From Pseudonocardia parietis (GTDB taxonomy: Bacteria; Actinomycetota; Actinomycetes; Mycobacteriales; Pseudonocardiaceae): a stretch of 64,000 nt of DNA. Positions 47,020-57,866 of this stretch are shown here, in pieces. Location of the stretch: contig NZ_JAGINU010000001.1 of assembly GCF_017876315.1 (NCBI RefSeq), forward strand, positions 1,550,001 to 1,614,000, read 5' to 3'. The notes under the pieces are model-generated. The model was not told the origin of the DNA, made no database searches, and was given only the letters and a program-made list of their open reading frames with translations. Numbering within the stretch: position 1 is the stretch's first letter; every line of letters starts with the position of its first letter. The position numbers and the translations under genes are program-made.

Positions 47020-48896
47020 CGGCGGACGAGGTCGGCGGTGTCGAGCTCGCCGGCCCGGTAGCGGCGCGCGACGTCCTCGGGGTCGGTCTCCAGCAGGCCA
47101 CGCCGCTCCGACCGGATCCGGGCGCGGGCTTCCTCGGTGGCGGCGGTGTCGAGTTCGTACCGGTCGAGTTCGGGGTCGATCGCCCGGACCACCACGCCGT
47201 AGTCACGCTCGGCGCCGTCGAGGCTCACGTAGCCGTCGATCACGTCCTCGAGCACCGCGGCCGGGTCCCGGGTGAGCGGGTCGCCCATCCCGCCCCCACC
47301 GGCCGACGGCCGGGTGAACGTGTCCCCGGGCCCGACCTTCACCCCGGAGAACGTCGCGCCGAGGAACCGCGGATCGTCCGAGTCGCGGTTGAGCCACACC
47401 CCGTGCGGGACCGACGGCAGCCCGCCCTCGATGCCCCAGGTCACCGACCGCGCCCGGTCGCAGCAGTAGGACATCACGGTGCCGGCGCAGTCGGTGAGCG
47501 TGCCGCCCTTCTCCAGGCCGCATCCGCCGCGGTACCGGCCGGGGCCGCCGGAGTCGGGCACGATCCGGTGCTCGGTGATGATCACGGGGGAGAGCCGCTC
47601 CTGCCCCTCGACTGGCTGTACGGCCAGACCGGGCCCGAACACGGGGGCGGTGGCGTTCGGCCCGTCCTTGGTCGCGCGGGCGCCCCAGCCACCGGCCATC
47701 CAGTCGTACCACATGAAGAACGGGCGGTCCGCCGTCCGCGCGTCCCGGCCACCGATGAGCAGGTACTCCAGGTTGAACGCGCACGCCATGGCCCGCTCCG
47801 GCATGACCCCCGACCACATCTCGAACAGGCCGTTCATCAGCTTCTCGTACGGCCCCGAGCAGAACCCGGTGACGGCGTGCGGCCAGCCCGCGTTCACCAC
47901 CGTCCCCTCCGGACCGATGTCGGCCTTGACGACCCGGTAGAAGCCGGAGTTGAGCGGTACCTCCGGGAAGAACGTCTTGGTGCCCGCGTAGAGGGCGGAG
48001 AACGTCGTCCCGTAGCCGGAGTTGAGGAACGTCGAGACGACCGGTGCGCTGCCGTTCAGGTCGTAGAACACGCCGTCGGCGTCGATCGTCATCCGGATCC
48101 GCACCGGGATCAGGCCCTCGCCGGCACCGGGGTCGGCGTCGAGGTGGTCGACGGTCTCCCAGGTCCCGGTCGGCAGCTCGGTCAGGCGGGCGCGCACCAG
48201 GCGCTCCACGTAGTCCTGCACGCCGGTCATGGCGGCGACGACGGTGCCGCGGCCGTAGCGCTCCACCAGCCGCAGCACCTCCCGCTCGCACACCGAGGTG
48301 GCCTCGGCCTGCGCGTTCAGGTCGCCCATGCTGCTGTATGGCGAGCGGGTGTTGGACACGAGCAGCTGCGCGACGTCGTCGAGCCGGCGGCCGCGGCTCC
48401 ACACCCGCAGCGGCGGGATCCGGAGTCCCTCGCCGAAGTGCTCGCTCGCGTTGACGTCGAACGAGCCCGGCACCGACCCGCCGATGTCGGCCCAGTGCCC
48501 CTTGTTCTGGGCGTAACCGATGACCTCGTCGCCGACGAAGATCGGCCGGATGAAGCTGACGTCGTTGAAGTGGGTGCCGCCCCGGTAGGGGTCGTTGACG
48601 GCGAAGACGTCGCCGGGGTGGATGTCGTCGCCGAACTGCTCCAGCACCGCCTTGCACTGGAAGTGCAGGGTGCCGACGTGCACGGCGATGTCCTCGCTGC
48701 CCTGCATGACGGTGTTGCCCTCGGCGTCGCACAACGCCGAGGAGAAGTCGCGGGCGTAGATGACGAACGAGTAGCAGGTCCGCATGATCTGCTCGCTCAT
48801 CAGGTCGACGGCGGTGACGAAGGCGTTCTTGAGCACCTCGAACGTCACCGGGTCGAGCCCGGCCGGGGTCAGGGGTGCCTGCTGGGTGTCGGTCAT
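46905..48896 (-). CDS. hyuB: Hydantoinase/oxoprolinase B-type subunit
   Basis: 663 residues. It carries HyuB-family sequence: DPVTFEVLKNAFVTAVDLMSEQIMRTCYS, GDVFAVNDPYRGGTHFNDVSFIRPIF and a C-terminal GGGGMGDPLTRDP. With HyuA it forms an ATP-dependent enzyme that opens hydantoin or 5-oxoproline rings; related complexes carboxylate acetone or acetophenone. The ATG overlaps the hyuA stop as ATGA. Its 3' end overlaps the convergent acyltransferase by 115 bp. Confidence 0.88.
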   Translation of the reverse strand: MTDTQQAPLTPAGLDPVTFEVLKNAFVTAVDLMSEQIMRTCYSFVIYARDFSSALCDAEGNTVMQGSEDIAVHVGTLHFQCKAVLEQFGDDIHPGDVFAVNDPYRGGTHFNDVSFIRPIFVGDEVIGYAQNKGHWADIGGSVPGSFDVNASEHFGEGLRIPPLRVWSRGRRLDDVAQLLVSNTRSPYSSMGDLNAQAEATSVCEREVLRLVERYGRGTVVAAMTGVQDYVERLVRARLTELPTGTWETVDHLDADPGAGEGLIPVRIRMTIDADGVFYDLNGSAPVVSTFLNSGYGTTFSALYAGTKTFFPEVPLNSGFYRVVKADIGPEGTVVNAGWPHAVTGFCSGPYEKLMNGLFEMWSGVMPERAMACAFNLEYLLIGGRDARTADRPFFMWYDWMAGGWGARATKDGPNATAPVFGPGLAVQPVEGQERLSPVIITEHRIVPDSGGPGRYRGGCGLEKGGTLTDCAGTVMSYCCDRARSVTWGIEGGLPSVPHGVWLNRDSDDPRFLGATFSGVKVGPGDTFTRPSAGGGGMGDPLTRDPAAVLEDVIDGYVSLDGAERDYGVVVRAIDPELDRYELDTAATEEARARIRSERRGLLETDPEDVARRYRAGELDTADLVRRYGVVVDWGTGELHPDTTREYRELLHRRSVAHWDRAAR

Positions 48897-50932
48897 CGGG
48901 TCCCTCCCGCGATCCGGATGCGGATGTTGAGCCACTCGTCGACCTCGGCCCGGCACCCGGGCGGTACGAGCGTGGTCGAGTCGAGCTGTTCCACGACGGC
49001 CGGGCCGTCGAACGTGTGCCCCGCCTGCAGCGCGGTCCGGTCGTACACGGCGGTGTCGACCCAGCCGGACCCGGAGAAGTGCACCGGGCGACGGCGGTCC
49101 GGCACGGGTTCGCCGTCGACCGGGGGCCGGGGCGGGAACGACGGCTTCGGTGTCGTGCCGATCACCGTGAGCCCCAGCTGGTAGATCTCGACCGGGGTGT
49201 CGTCGCGGCGGAACGCGTGCTCACGCTCGTGCTGTTCGTGGAACCGCTCGACGGCCTCGTCGAGCGCGCCGGGGCCGCGCCCGCAGTCGACCTGCAGCGA
49301 CCGCCACTGGCCGAGGTAACGCATCGAGACCGTCCGTTGCAGGACGACGTCGGCCTCGGCCACGCCCTCGGCCGTCATCCGGGCCGCGGCCTCCTCCTCC
49401 AGCCCGCCGAAGGCGTCCTCGAAATCGACGATGTCGATCTCGTCGGCCCGCCCGCCGAACATCGCGGACAGGTCGTGCCGGATGTCGACGAGCAGGCAGC
49501 CCAGCGCCGAGGTCACGCCCGGGTTGGGCGGGACGATCACGGTCGGGATGTTCAGCTCGCGGGCGATGTCGGCGCCGTGCAGGCCGCCCGCCCCGCCGAA
49601 CGCGATCAGGGCGAACTCGCGCGGGTCGTAGCCGCGCCGGATCGAGATCAGCCGGACGGCGTCGGCCATGTTGGCGTTCGCGACCTCCAGTACGGCCTCG
49701 GCGGCCCGGTCGACGTCGAGCCCGAGCGGATCGGCGACCGTGGTGCGCAGTGCCTTCTCGGCGAGGTCGCGACGCAGCTGCTTCGCCCCGCCTGCCAGGG
49801 AGTCGCCGAGCCGTCCGAGGTACATGTTCGCGTCGGAGTTGGTGGCGAGCTCGCCGCCGCCGTCGTAGCAGGCGGGGCCGGGGTCGGCGCCCGCGGACTG
49901 CGGGCCGTTGCGCAGCGAGCCCGCGTCGTCGATGTGGGCGATCGAGCCGCCGCCCGCACCGATCGTCAGCACCTCGATCGACGGGAAGATGATCGGGTGG
50001 CCGAACTCGACCGACCACTCCTTGGTCATCCGCAGCGTGCCGCCGTGCACCAGCGACAGGTCGGTGCTGGTCCCGCCCATGTCCAGGCCGATGGCGTCGG
50101 CGAACCCGCACTGGGCCGCGACGTGCCGCGCCGCGATGGCACCGGCGGCGATCCCGCTCGCCGCGAGGCGGACCGGGTAGCGCTCGACGGTGCGCGGGGT
50201 CATCGACCCGCCGCCGGAGTGCAGCAGCAACAGGTCCTCGGTGTAACCGCCCGCGCGCAGCTCGTCGGCCAGCCGCCCGACGTACCCGCTCACCAGCGGC
50301 GCCAGCACGGCGTTCGCGACCGTGGTGGTGAACCGGCCGTGCTCGAAGATCTCCGGGAGGATCTCGGCGCTCGTCGACACCGAGGCCCCGGGCAGCTCCT
50401 GCTCCAGGATCTCCCGCATCCGGATCTCGTGCGCGGGGTTGGCGTAGGAGTTCACGAAGCAGACGGCCACGGTGTGGGCCCCGCGCCGGCGCAGCAGCCG
50501 GGCGAGGTCGCGGGCCGCGACCTCGTCGAGCGGGGAGACCACCCGGCCGGCGTGGTCGATCCGCTCGGGCACCTCGAAACGGTCCCGGCGCCGGATGTAG
50601 GGCGGCGCCACGTCGGCGTAGGCGTCCCAGAGGTCGTCGCGGGTGCCGTCCCGGATCTCGATGACATCGCGGAAGCCGCGGGTGGTCACCATGGCGGCCG
50701 GCCGGAAGCTGCGGGTGATGAGCGCGTTCGTGGCGACCGTGGTGCCGTGTGAGAACAGCGAGACCCGGCTCAGGTCGATCCGGCCCCGTGCGACGCCGTC
50801 GAGTACCGCACGCATCGGATCGTCCGGTGTGGACGGGACCTTGGTGACCCGCACGTCGTGGTCGTCCTCGTCGAACACGCAGACGTCGGTGAAGGTCCCC
50901 CCGACGTCGATCGCGACCCGTTGCCTGCTCAT
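48893..50932 (-). CDS. hyuA: Hydantoinase/oxoprolinase A-type subunit
   Basis: 679 residues. ASKHA-type phosphate motifs are clear: VAIDVGGTFTDVCVFD at the N-terminus and IGLDMGGTSTDLSLVHGG at about 290; DPGPACYDGGGE follows in the middle. The N-terminal Hydant_A_N, central hydantoinase A and C-terminal domains are all present. It uses ATP to phosphorylate the substrate for ring opening with HyuB. GGAGGA precedes the ATG. It is divergent from a PucR regulator. Substrate (hydantoin, N-methylhydantoin, 5-oxoproline or a ketone) is not decided by sequence. Confidence 0.9.
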   Translation of the reverse strand: MSRQRVAIDVGGTFTDVCVFDEDDHDVRVTKVPSTPDDPMRAVLDGVARGRIDLSRVSLFSHGTTVATNALITRSFRPAAMVTTRGFRDVIEIRDGTRDDLWDAYADVAPPYIRRRDRFEVPERIDHAGRVVSPLDEVAARDLARLLRRRGAHTVAVCFVNSYANPAHEIRMREILEQELPGASVSTSAEILPEIFEHGRFTTTVANAVLAPLVSGYVGRLADELRAGGYTEDLLLLHSGGGSMTPRTVERYPVRLAASGIAAGAIAARHVAAQCGFADAIGLDMGGTSTDLSLVHGGTLRMTKEWSVEFGHPIIFPSIEVLTIGAGGGSIAHIDDAGSLRNGPQSAGADPGPACYDGGGELATNSDANMYLGRLGDSLAGGAKQLRRDLAEKALRTTVADPLGLDVDRAAEAVLEVANANMADAVRLISIRRGYDPREFALIAFGGAGGLHGADIARELNIPTVIVPPNPGVTSALGCLLVDIRHDLSAMFGGRADEIDIVDFEDAFGGLEEEAAARMTAEGVAEADVVLQRTVSMRYLGQWRSLQVDCGRGPGALDEAVERFHEQHEREHAFRRDDTPVEIYQLGLTVIGTTPKPSFPPRPPVDGEPVPDRRRPVHFSGSGWVDTAVYDRTALQAGHTFDGPAVVEQLDSTTLVPPGCRAEVDEWLNIRIRIAGGTR

Positions 50933-51059
50933 CTGTCCTCCGTCGCTGTCCGGTCGTCGGTGACCGGGACCACTCTGACGAGGCCCCTTCCCGGCCGTCA
51001 CTGTCGGATCTACAGTGCGGCCCGCGGATCGTTGTTCATCCGGACGAAATGGGGCCGCA

Positions 51060-52595
51060 GTGTCGGGTGGTCTGACCTTGCGTGAGCTGGTCGCCGAGCC
51101 CGGGCTCGGCCTGACGCCGCTCGACGACGCCGAGCTGGACGTCCCGCTGCGGGGCGCGCACTCGATCGAGATCGCCGATGCCGCCCGCTGGCTCCGGCCC
51201 GGGAGCGTGATGCTGACGACCGGGCTCCGGCTGGCGACCGCCGGACCGGACGACCCCGGGTGGGACGCGCTCGCGGAGTCGCTGGCCGGGGCCCGGGTCG
51301 CGGCCCTGCTGTTCGGGACCGGCGTCGTGTTCGACGAGGTGCCGCCCGGGCTGCGCCGCGCGGCCCGCTCGCACGGCATCCCGCTGGTCGCGGTCGCCCC
51401 CGAGGTCCCGTTCGTCCGGATCGAGGAAGCGGTGACCCGCGGTGTCCTCGCCGGTGAGAGCTATCTGCTGCGCCGGACGGTGTGGCTGCAGGACGACCTT
51501 CTCGGCGCACTCGTCTCCACCGATCCGACCGGCACGCTGATGGTCCGGCTCGGCGCACTCGCCCGTGGCGCCGCGGCCCTGTTCGACGCCTCCGGGCGCG
51601 CCGTGTCCGCCACCGGAGCGGCCCCGTTCCGGCTGATCGCCGACGAGATCACCCACGCCGGCCCGGCCTTCACCGTGGGCCGCTGGGAGGTCCGCCACCG
51701 GCCGTTGCGGATCGGCCCGTCCGACTACGACCTGGTGATCGCCTCCCGGGACCCCCGGGTGCTCGACGACCTGGGCGACGACCTGCTCCGGACCGCCGCC
51801 CGGGTGCTCGCCGCCGCCAACAGCGTCCGGATGCTGACCGCGGACCAGGAGCGGCTCGAGGCCGGACGGCTGTTGTCGGCGCTGCTCGCGGGGCTGCCGC
51901 CGTCGCGGGTCCGGCAGACCTGGGAACGGCTGCGTGCTTTCGGGTTCCGCCCGGGTGAGGCGTTGCGGATGATCCGCTGGGACGCGCCCGAGCCGTCCCG
52001 GCCCGGCCACTCCCACCGCTCCGCCGACGCCGTCGAGGATCCGCCGCGGCTGCTCGTCCTGGAGGACCCCGATCCCGGTGTGCCGGGCATCAGCGCGACG
52101 GCACTGATCGCCGACGACCGGCCCGGCGCCCGCTGGCTGGACACGGCCGCGGCGACCGGCGCGGCCGGGGCGAGTGGACCGTTCACCGATCTCACCGCCT
52201 GCCCGGAGCGGGCCGAGGAGGCCGGAACGGCGCACCGGCTGGCCCGTCGCCGCGGCGGACCGGTCCGGCTCGACGAGATCGACTACGCGACCTGGCTGTC
52301 GGCCACCCGCGACGGCGACCCGCGCGCGACGGACCGCTTCGAGCGGCAGTTCGGCGAGCTGGCCCGGTCACCGGACCTGGTGGCGACGGCCGTCACCTAC
52401 CTGGCCTGCGACCAGGACGTCCGTGCCGCCGGGCGGCGGCTCGTGGTCCACCCGAACACGGTCCGGTACCGGCTGCGGAAGGTCGAAGCGCTGCTCGGGG
52501 CCCGGATCGGGGCCGCGGCGACCGTGGCGAACCTGTACCTGGCGTTCCACGAGGAGATCGAGCGGGCCCGCGCCCCTGCGGCCACCGATCGGTAG
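51060..52595 (+). CDS. PucR-family transcriptional regulator
   Basis: 511 residues: a PucR sensory N-terminal domain (LTLRELVAEPGLGL... HSIEIADAARWLRPGSVMLTTGLRL), a middle CdaR/GGDEF-like region and a C-terminal HTH with DQDVRAAGRRLVVHPNTVRYRLRKVEALLG. It is divergent from hyuAB across about 130 bp and most likely controls it. GTG 51060 starts the conserved domain. It is a paralogue of the regulator at 40 kb; both begin with closely similar ELxxxxELxxPLxGAHxxEIxxxxRWxxPG... sequence. It is convergent with the aldo-keto reductase (5-bp gap). Confidence 0.87.
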   Translation: MSGGLTLRELVAEPGLGLTPLDDAELDVPLRGAHSIEIADAARWLRPGSVMLTTGLRLATAGPDDPGWDALAESLAGARVAALLFGTGVVFDEVPPGLRRAARSHGIPLVAVAPEVPFVRIEEAVTRGVLAGESYLLRRTVWLQDDLLGALVSTDPTGTLMVRLGALARGAAALFDASGRAVSATGAAPFRLIADEITHAGPAFTVGRWEVRHRPLRIGPSDYDLVIASRDPRVLDDLGDDLLRTAARVLAAANSVRMLTADQERLEAGRLLSALLAGLPPSRVRQTWERLRAFGFRPGEALRMIRWDAPEPSRPGHSHRSADAVEDPPRLLVLEDPDPGVPGISATALIADDRPGARWLDTAAATGAAGASGPFTDLTACPERAEEAGTAHRLARRRGGPVRLDEIDYATWLSATRDGDPRATDRFERQFGELARSPDLVATAVTYLACDQDVRAAGRRLVVHPNTVRYRLRKVEALLGARIGAAATVANLYLAFHEEIERARAPAATDR

Positions 52596-52600
52596 CCGCC

Positions 52601-53512
52601 TCAGCTCGTCGCCGACAGGTACGACAGCAGGCGCAGCTCGTCGTCGGTCAGCTCCAGGGTGAGCATCGGCAGCAGCTGCTCGAGCTGCTCGGGTGTGCGT
52701 GCGCTCGCGATGGGTGCGGTCACCGACGGTTGCGCGGCCAGCCAGGTCAGCGCGACCGCCGGGACCGGGACGCCGTGCCCGGCGGCGATCTCGTCCAGCC
52801 CGGCCAGCACCGCCCGCCCGCGCGAGTCCAGGTACGCCGAGGCCCCCTCGGCCCGCGGTCCCTCCGGGGCGGGGGAGTCGGGCCGGTACTTGCCGGTCAG
52901 GAACCCCTTGGCCAGCCCGTAGTACGGGTAGACGGCCAGCTTGGCGGACTCGGCAAGCGGCGCGAGGGCGGCCTCGAAGTCGTCGCGTTCCATCATGTTG
53001 TAGTGCGGCTGGATCGCCGAGAACGCCGTCAGATCGTCCCGCTCGGAGACCTCCAGCGCCGAGCGGAGCCGCTCGGCGGAGAAGTTGGACGCGCCGATCT
53101 CGCGGACAAGTCCGTCGCGGACCAGGGTGTCGAACGCGTCGAGGGTCTCCTCCTGCGCCGTGGTCTCGTCGTCGCGGTGTGCGTAGTAGAGGTCGATCCG
53201 GTCGGTGCCGAGCCGGCGCAGCGAGTCCCGCGCCGCGGCCGCGACGTTCTCGCCGCCGAGACCCTTGCGCCCGGGCAGGGAGCCGACCTTCGTCGCGAGG
53301 TGCAGGTCGTCGCGGTTGCCCCGGGCCGCCATCCACTCGCCGAGGATCGTCTCCGACTCACCGCCGGAGTTGCCGGGCGCACGCCACATGTAGGAGTCCG
53401 CAGTATCGATCTTCGTTCCGCCGGCGGCGGCGAACGCGTCGAGGATCGCGAACGAGATGTCCCTGTCCGCTGTCCAGCCGAAGACGTTCGCACCGAGAAC
53501 CAGGTCAGCCAC
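52601..53512 (-). CDS. Aldo/keto reductase
   Basis: 303 residues of TIM-barrel fold. The catalytic tetrad is D36 and Y41 (KIDTADSY), K75 (LATKVGS) and H112 (YAHRDD). The NADPH-binding end (IASARTPEQLEQLL) is typical of AKR11/12-like bacterial members such as YajO/IolS. GTG 53512 is set by TACCGT ending 7 nt upstream. Substrate is unknown; it is a single-gene unit convergent with the second PucR regulator. Confidence 0.87.
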   Translation of the reverse strand: MADLVLGANVFGWTADRDISFAILDAFAAAGGTKIDTADSYMWRAPGNSGGESETILGEWMAARGNRDDLHLATKVGSLPGRKGLGGENVAAAARDSLRRLGTDRIDLYYAHRDDETTAQEETLDAFDTLVRDGLVREIGASNFSAERLRSALEVSERDDLTAFSAIQPHYNMMERDDFEAALAPLAESAKLAVYPYYGLAKGFLTGKYRPDSPAPEGPRAEGASAYLDSRGRAVLAGLDEIAAGHGVPVPAVALTWLAAQPSVTAPIASARTPEQLEQLLPMLTLELTDDELRLLSYLSATS

Positions 53513-53519
53513 GCTCCGG

Positions 53520-53525
53520 ACGGTA
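53520..53525 (-). promoter_or_regulatory. -10 element for leaderless aldo/keto reductase mRNA
   Basis: TACCGT on the minus strand ends 7 nt before the GTG at 53512. Confidence 0.55.
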
Positions 53526-53613
53526 CCGGCCACGCCCGCGCACGGTGCTGAATGCGTGCGGCCCCGCGCACGGTGTCGTGTCGCCCGCGTGCGGTCCGGG
53601 TAGGTCTGCCGTC

Positions 53614-54063
53614 GTGGACACCGTCGTGCTGCCGAGATCGATCCTGCTGTGGGACGCCGCCGAGGTGGTCGACCCACCGGCCGGGCCCTGCTGTCTGCGG
53701 ACGACGGCCGAGGGGGACCGGGCGGTCGTCTACCGGACCGGTCCGGGCGGTGGCGTCGTGGCGCTGGCGGACGCCCTCGCCGACGCCCGCCGCCGTCCGG
53801 ACGGCGGGTGGTGGGCCCCGGTCGCGGTGCACCGGCTGAGGGTCCCGGTGCCGCGGACGGACCTGCTCGCCGACGATCTGCTCGCGCCGGTCTTCCGGCA
53901 TCTGCGCGGCCGTCGCCGGCTCCCGGCGGACGCCGCCCGGCGGCTGCTGGAACTGACCGGTACTGATCAGCGCCGACCGGCCGGCCGCCCCGGCGACACG
54001 CCGACGGCACGGGAGGGCGAACCGGTTGAGCCCGGGCCCCGCTTCTGGCACTCTCATGAGTAG
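53614..54063 (+). CDS. Hypothetical protein upstream of groES
   Basis: 149 residues, no recognised family. The first 105 residues look folded: alternating hydrophobic strands ([19 protein letters not shown], then [23 protein letters not shown]) and a Trp-rich stretch ([16 protein letters not shown]). The last 45 residues are Pro/Arg/Gly-rich. TAGGTC ends 7 nt before the GTG at 53614. The stop lies inside the CIRCE operator of groES. It could be a lineage-specific protein. Confidence 0.5.
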   Translation: MDTVVLPRSILLWDAAEVVDPPAGPCCLRTTAEGDRAVVYRTGPGGGVVALADALADARRRPDGGWWAPVAVHRLRVPVPRTDLLADDLLAPVFRHLRGRRRLPADAARRLLELTGTDQRRPAGRPGDTPTAREGEPVEPGPRFWHSHE

Positions 54064-54071
54064 AGTGCCAA
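54045..54071 (+). promoter_or_regulatory. CIRCE operator (HrcA-binding) upstream of groES-groEL
   Basis: CTGGCACTC-N9-GAGTGCCAA matches the CIRCE consensus TTAGCACTC-N9-GAGTGCTAA. TAGAGT (54061-54066) inside it is a likely -10, so HrcA binding would block initiation directly. The groES leader is then about 125 nt. Confidence 0.92.
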
Positions 54072-54196
54072 TGTGCGCGACGGAGACCTACGCCCCGGCA
54101 CCCGCGACGGCGGGGTGCAGGTCGTACGCCAGCGCTGCTGACACCGGACAGAACCCCGTGATACCGGATTCACCCCAGGAAGGGGAGGTCATCGTC

Positions 54197-54487
54197 GTGG
54201 CGAACATCAAGCCGCTCGAGGACAAGATCGTCGTGCAGGCCAGTGAGGCGGAGACCACCACCGCCTCCGGCATCGTCATCCCGGACACCGCCAAGGAGAA
54301 GCCCCAGGAGGGCAAGGTCCTGGCCGTGGGCCCGGGCCGCGTGGACGACAACGGGAACCGCGTCCCGCTCGACGTGGCCGTGGGCGACGTCGTCATCTAC
54401 TCGAAGTACGGCGGCACCGAGGTCAAGTACAACGGCGAGGAGTACCTGATCCTCTCCGCCCGCGACGTGCTGGCCGTCGTCAACTGA
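54197..54487 (+). CDS. groES: Co-chaperonin GroES
   Basis: 96 residues, full length: [38 protein letters not shown] holds the mobile loop that docks on GroEL, and [21 protein letters not shown] the beta-barrel. The GTG at 54197 has GGGGAGG eight bases upstream. The open frame reaches far upstream into the leader, but that part is not conserved. Expression should be HrcA/CIRCE-controlled. Confidence 0.97.
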   Translation: MANIKPLEDKIVVQASEAETTTASGIVIPDTAKEKPQEGKVLAVGPGRVDDNGNRVPLDVAVGDVVIYSKYGGTEVKYNGEEYLILSARDVLAVVN

Positions 54488-54504
54488 CGCCGATCATCGC
54501 GTAA

Positions 54505-56226
<1,722 letters not shown>

Positions 56227-56242
56227 TCTTCCGGTAGACACG

Positions 56243-56278
56243 ACAACGGCGGGCGACCTGGTGGTCGCCCGCCGTTGT
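56243..56278. terminator. Terminator hairpin between groEL and whiB
   Basis: Perfect 16-bp stem (56243-56258 with 56263-56278), 4-nt loop, between convergent genes; probably bidirectional. Confidence 0.85.
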
Positions 56279-56324
56279 TCGTTGCGGGTCAGGAGTTGCG
56301 GGTCAGGAGAGGCCCGCCGAGGCG

Positions 56325-56666
56325 TCAGGCGGTGTCCAGGGACTTCTGGACGGGCTGGACGTCCGCGTCCCCGGCGACCCGGAGCGTGCGGCGCGGGCCG
56401 CGGATGATCGTGTCGCGCTCGGCCTCGGACAGGCCGCCCCAGACGCCGTACGGCTCGTGCACCTTCAGCGCGTGCTCCCGGCACTGCTCCACGACCGGGC
56501 ACGAGGCACAGACCTGCTTCGCGCGGGACTCGCGGCGGGCCCGGGCAGGGCCGCGCTCGCCCTCGGGATGGAAGAAGAAGGCGCTGTCCATCCCGCGGCA
56601 GGCGCCCTCCATCTGCCAGTCGTAGATGTCGGCAACCGGGCCGGGAAGCCTCCTGATGTCCGCCAT
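56325..56666 (-). CDS. whiB3: WhiB-family iron-sulfur transcription factor, WhiB3/WhiD type
   Basis: 113 residues. The four cluster ligands are C23, C53, C56 and C62, and the GVWGG turn at 74-78 precedes the basic DNA-contact tail IIRGPRRTLR. WhiB proteins bind the sigma-A C-terminal domain through a [4Fe-4S] cluster that senses oxygen or nitric oxide. Position between groEL and sigD matches whiB3 of M. tuberculosis and whiD of Streptomyces (recalled synteny). ATG 56666 starts the family-typical MADIRRLPGPVADIYDWQ. Confidence 0.9.
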   Translation of the reverse strand: MADIRRLPGPVADIYDWQMEGACRGMDSAFFFHPEGERGPARARRESRAKQVCASCPVVEQCREHALKVHEPYGVWGGLSEAERDTIIRGPRRTLRVAGDADVQPVQKSLDTA

Positions 56667-57269
56667 GTTCGTCACCTGCCTTCGACCTCGGGCCTTGTTG
56701 AGGTCCAGATTCCCGGGCTTCGGCGGGCGCAAACCTGATTCGAGATGAACGATTGCGCACGTCCGGACTTCGATCCGGTCGGCCGGCGACACCGGGCTGC
56801 TCGGGGGCGGCCCGCGCCCCGCCGCGGGCTCGGCGGTGACCCGGATGCCGGGAACGGTCGACCCCGAACGCGAGACCACACGGCCGATCAGGGGACGGCA
56901 CCGGCTCCGGACGACGCGGACGCCGGAGCGCGACACGCCGGAGCGTCACGATCCGATACGCGCTGTCGCCAAGCGGATGCGGAGGGTCGCCGACATGCTG
57001 TGTTGCACACGGTGAGCGTCATCTATACGCGTTGTGACGGCACCGTGCGGGACCTGCTGCGGGAGTCGTGCTGGAAACCCCGCTCGGAGGATGTACCGTA
57101 CGGACTACTCCATTCGGCGACTCTTCACCCACATGACGCTGAGACAGGTGGGACGGAGTTCCGAACGGAGGCCACAAATTCGCCCCGACCGTGTCAAGGT
57201 GAGAGGGTCACCCGCCGATTCGGAGGGTGAATATCACCCGGCTGCAGGAAGCTGCAGGAAGGAATCGTC
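56667..57269. promoter_or_regulatory. 603-bp divergent regulatory region between whiB3 and the bldM-like gene
   Basis: No gene is supported here. A candidate rightward promoter is TTGCAC (57003-57008) with TATACG (57024-57029), giving a leader of about 235 nt. Just before bldM are the palindrome GGGTGA-N3-TCACCC (57225-57239), two direct copies of GCTGCAGGAAG, and the ribosome-binding site GAAGGAA. Long control regions are usual for whi/bld genes. Confidence 0.5.
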
Positions 57270-57866
57270 GTGACGACGGTACTCATCTGCGACGATCGTC
57301 GCAGCGTCCGCGAGGGTCTGACCCGCGTCATGTCCGCGGTCCCCGGGGTCCAGCGCATCGACTGCGTGGCCCACGGGGACGAGCTCCTCGCCCGCTACGC
57401 CCGCCAGTCCGTCGATGTCGTGCTGGTCGGTACGCAGCGCGCGGTGCCCACCGGTGTGGAGGCCACCCGGCGCCTGGTCGCGGCCCACCCGCAGGCCAAC
57501 GTCATCGTCTTCGGTGCCCCCGACGACGCCGGCAGCATCGCCGCCGCCATCGCCGGCGGTGCCCGCGGCTACCTGCGCTGGGACGCCTCCCGTCCCGAGC
57601 TGGTCGCCGCGCTGGCGCACACCCTCGCCAGCACCTCGGTGCCGACCCCGCGGGTCCCGACCGACCCGGGCGTCCAGCTCACCGAGCGCGAGCTGCAGGT
57701 GCTGCGCGGCATGAGCCAGGGCAAGAGCAACGGCCAGATCGGCCGCGAACTCTACCTCTCCGAGGACACCGTCAAGACCCACGCCCGCCGGCTGTTCCGC
57801 AAGCTCGGCGTCCGGGACCGCGCGCAGGCCGTCGCACACGGTTTCCGCCGCGGCCTCGTCTCCTGA
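57270..57866 (+). CDS. bldM: BldM-like atypical response regulator (phospho-Asp lost)
   Basis: 198 residues: a receiver-like domain, then a LuxR HTH with LTERELQVLRGMSQGKSNGQIGRELYLSEDTVKTHARRLFRKLGVRDRAQAVAHGFRRGL, strongly like BldM of Streptomyces. The acidic pair D8-D9 remains, but the phospho-acceptor position is Gly54 (VVLVGTQ) and the conserved Lys is replaced (GYLRWDAS). It should therefore work without phosphorylation. The whiB3/whiD-bldM-sigD order matches Streptomyces. GAAGGAA precedes the start. Confidence 0.88.
   Translation: MTTVLICDDRRSVREGLTRVMSAVPGVQRIDCVAHGDELLARYARQSVDVVLVGTQRAVPTGVEATRRLVAAHPQANVIVFGAPDDAGSIAAAIAGGARGYLRWDASRPELVAALAHTLASTSVPTPRVPTDPGVQLTERELQVLRGMSQGKSNGQIGRELYLSEDTVKTHARRLFRKLGVRDRAQAVAHGFRRGLVS

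Noticed and set aside
53614..54063. Treating the orphan upstream of groES as part of the chaperonin operon
   Set aside because: Its stop lies inside CIRCE and the likely groES -10 is within CIRCE, so groES has its own promoter; the orphan has no chaperone-related sequence.
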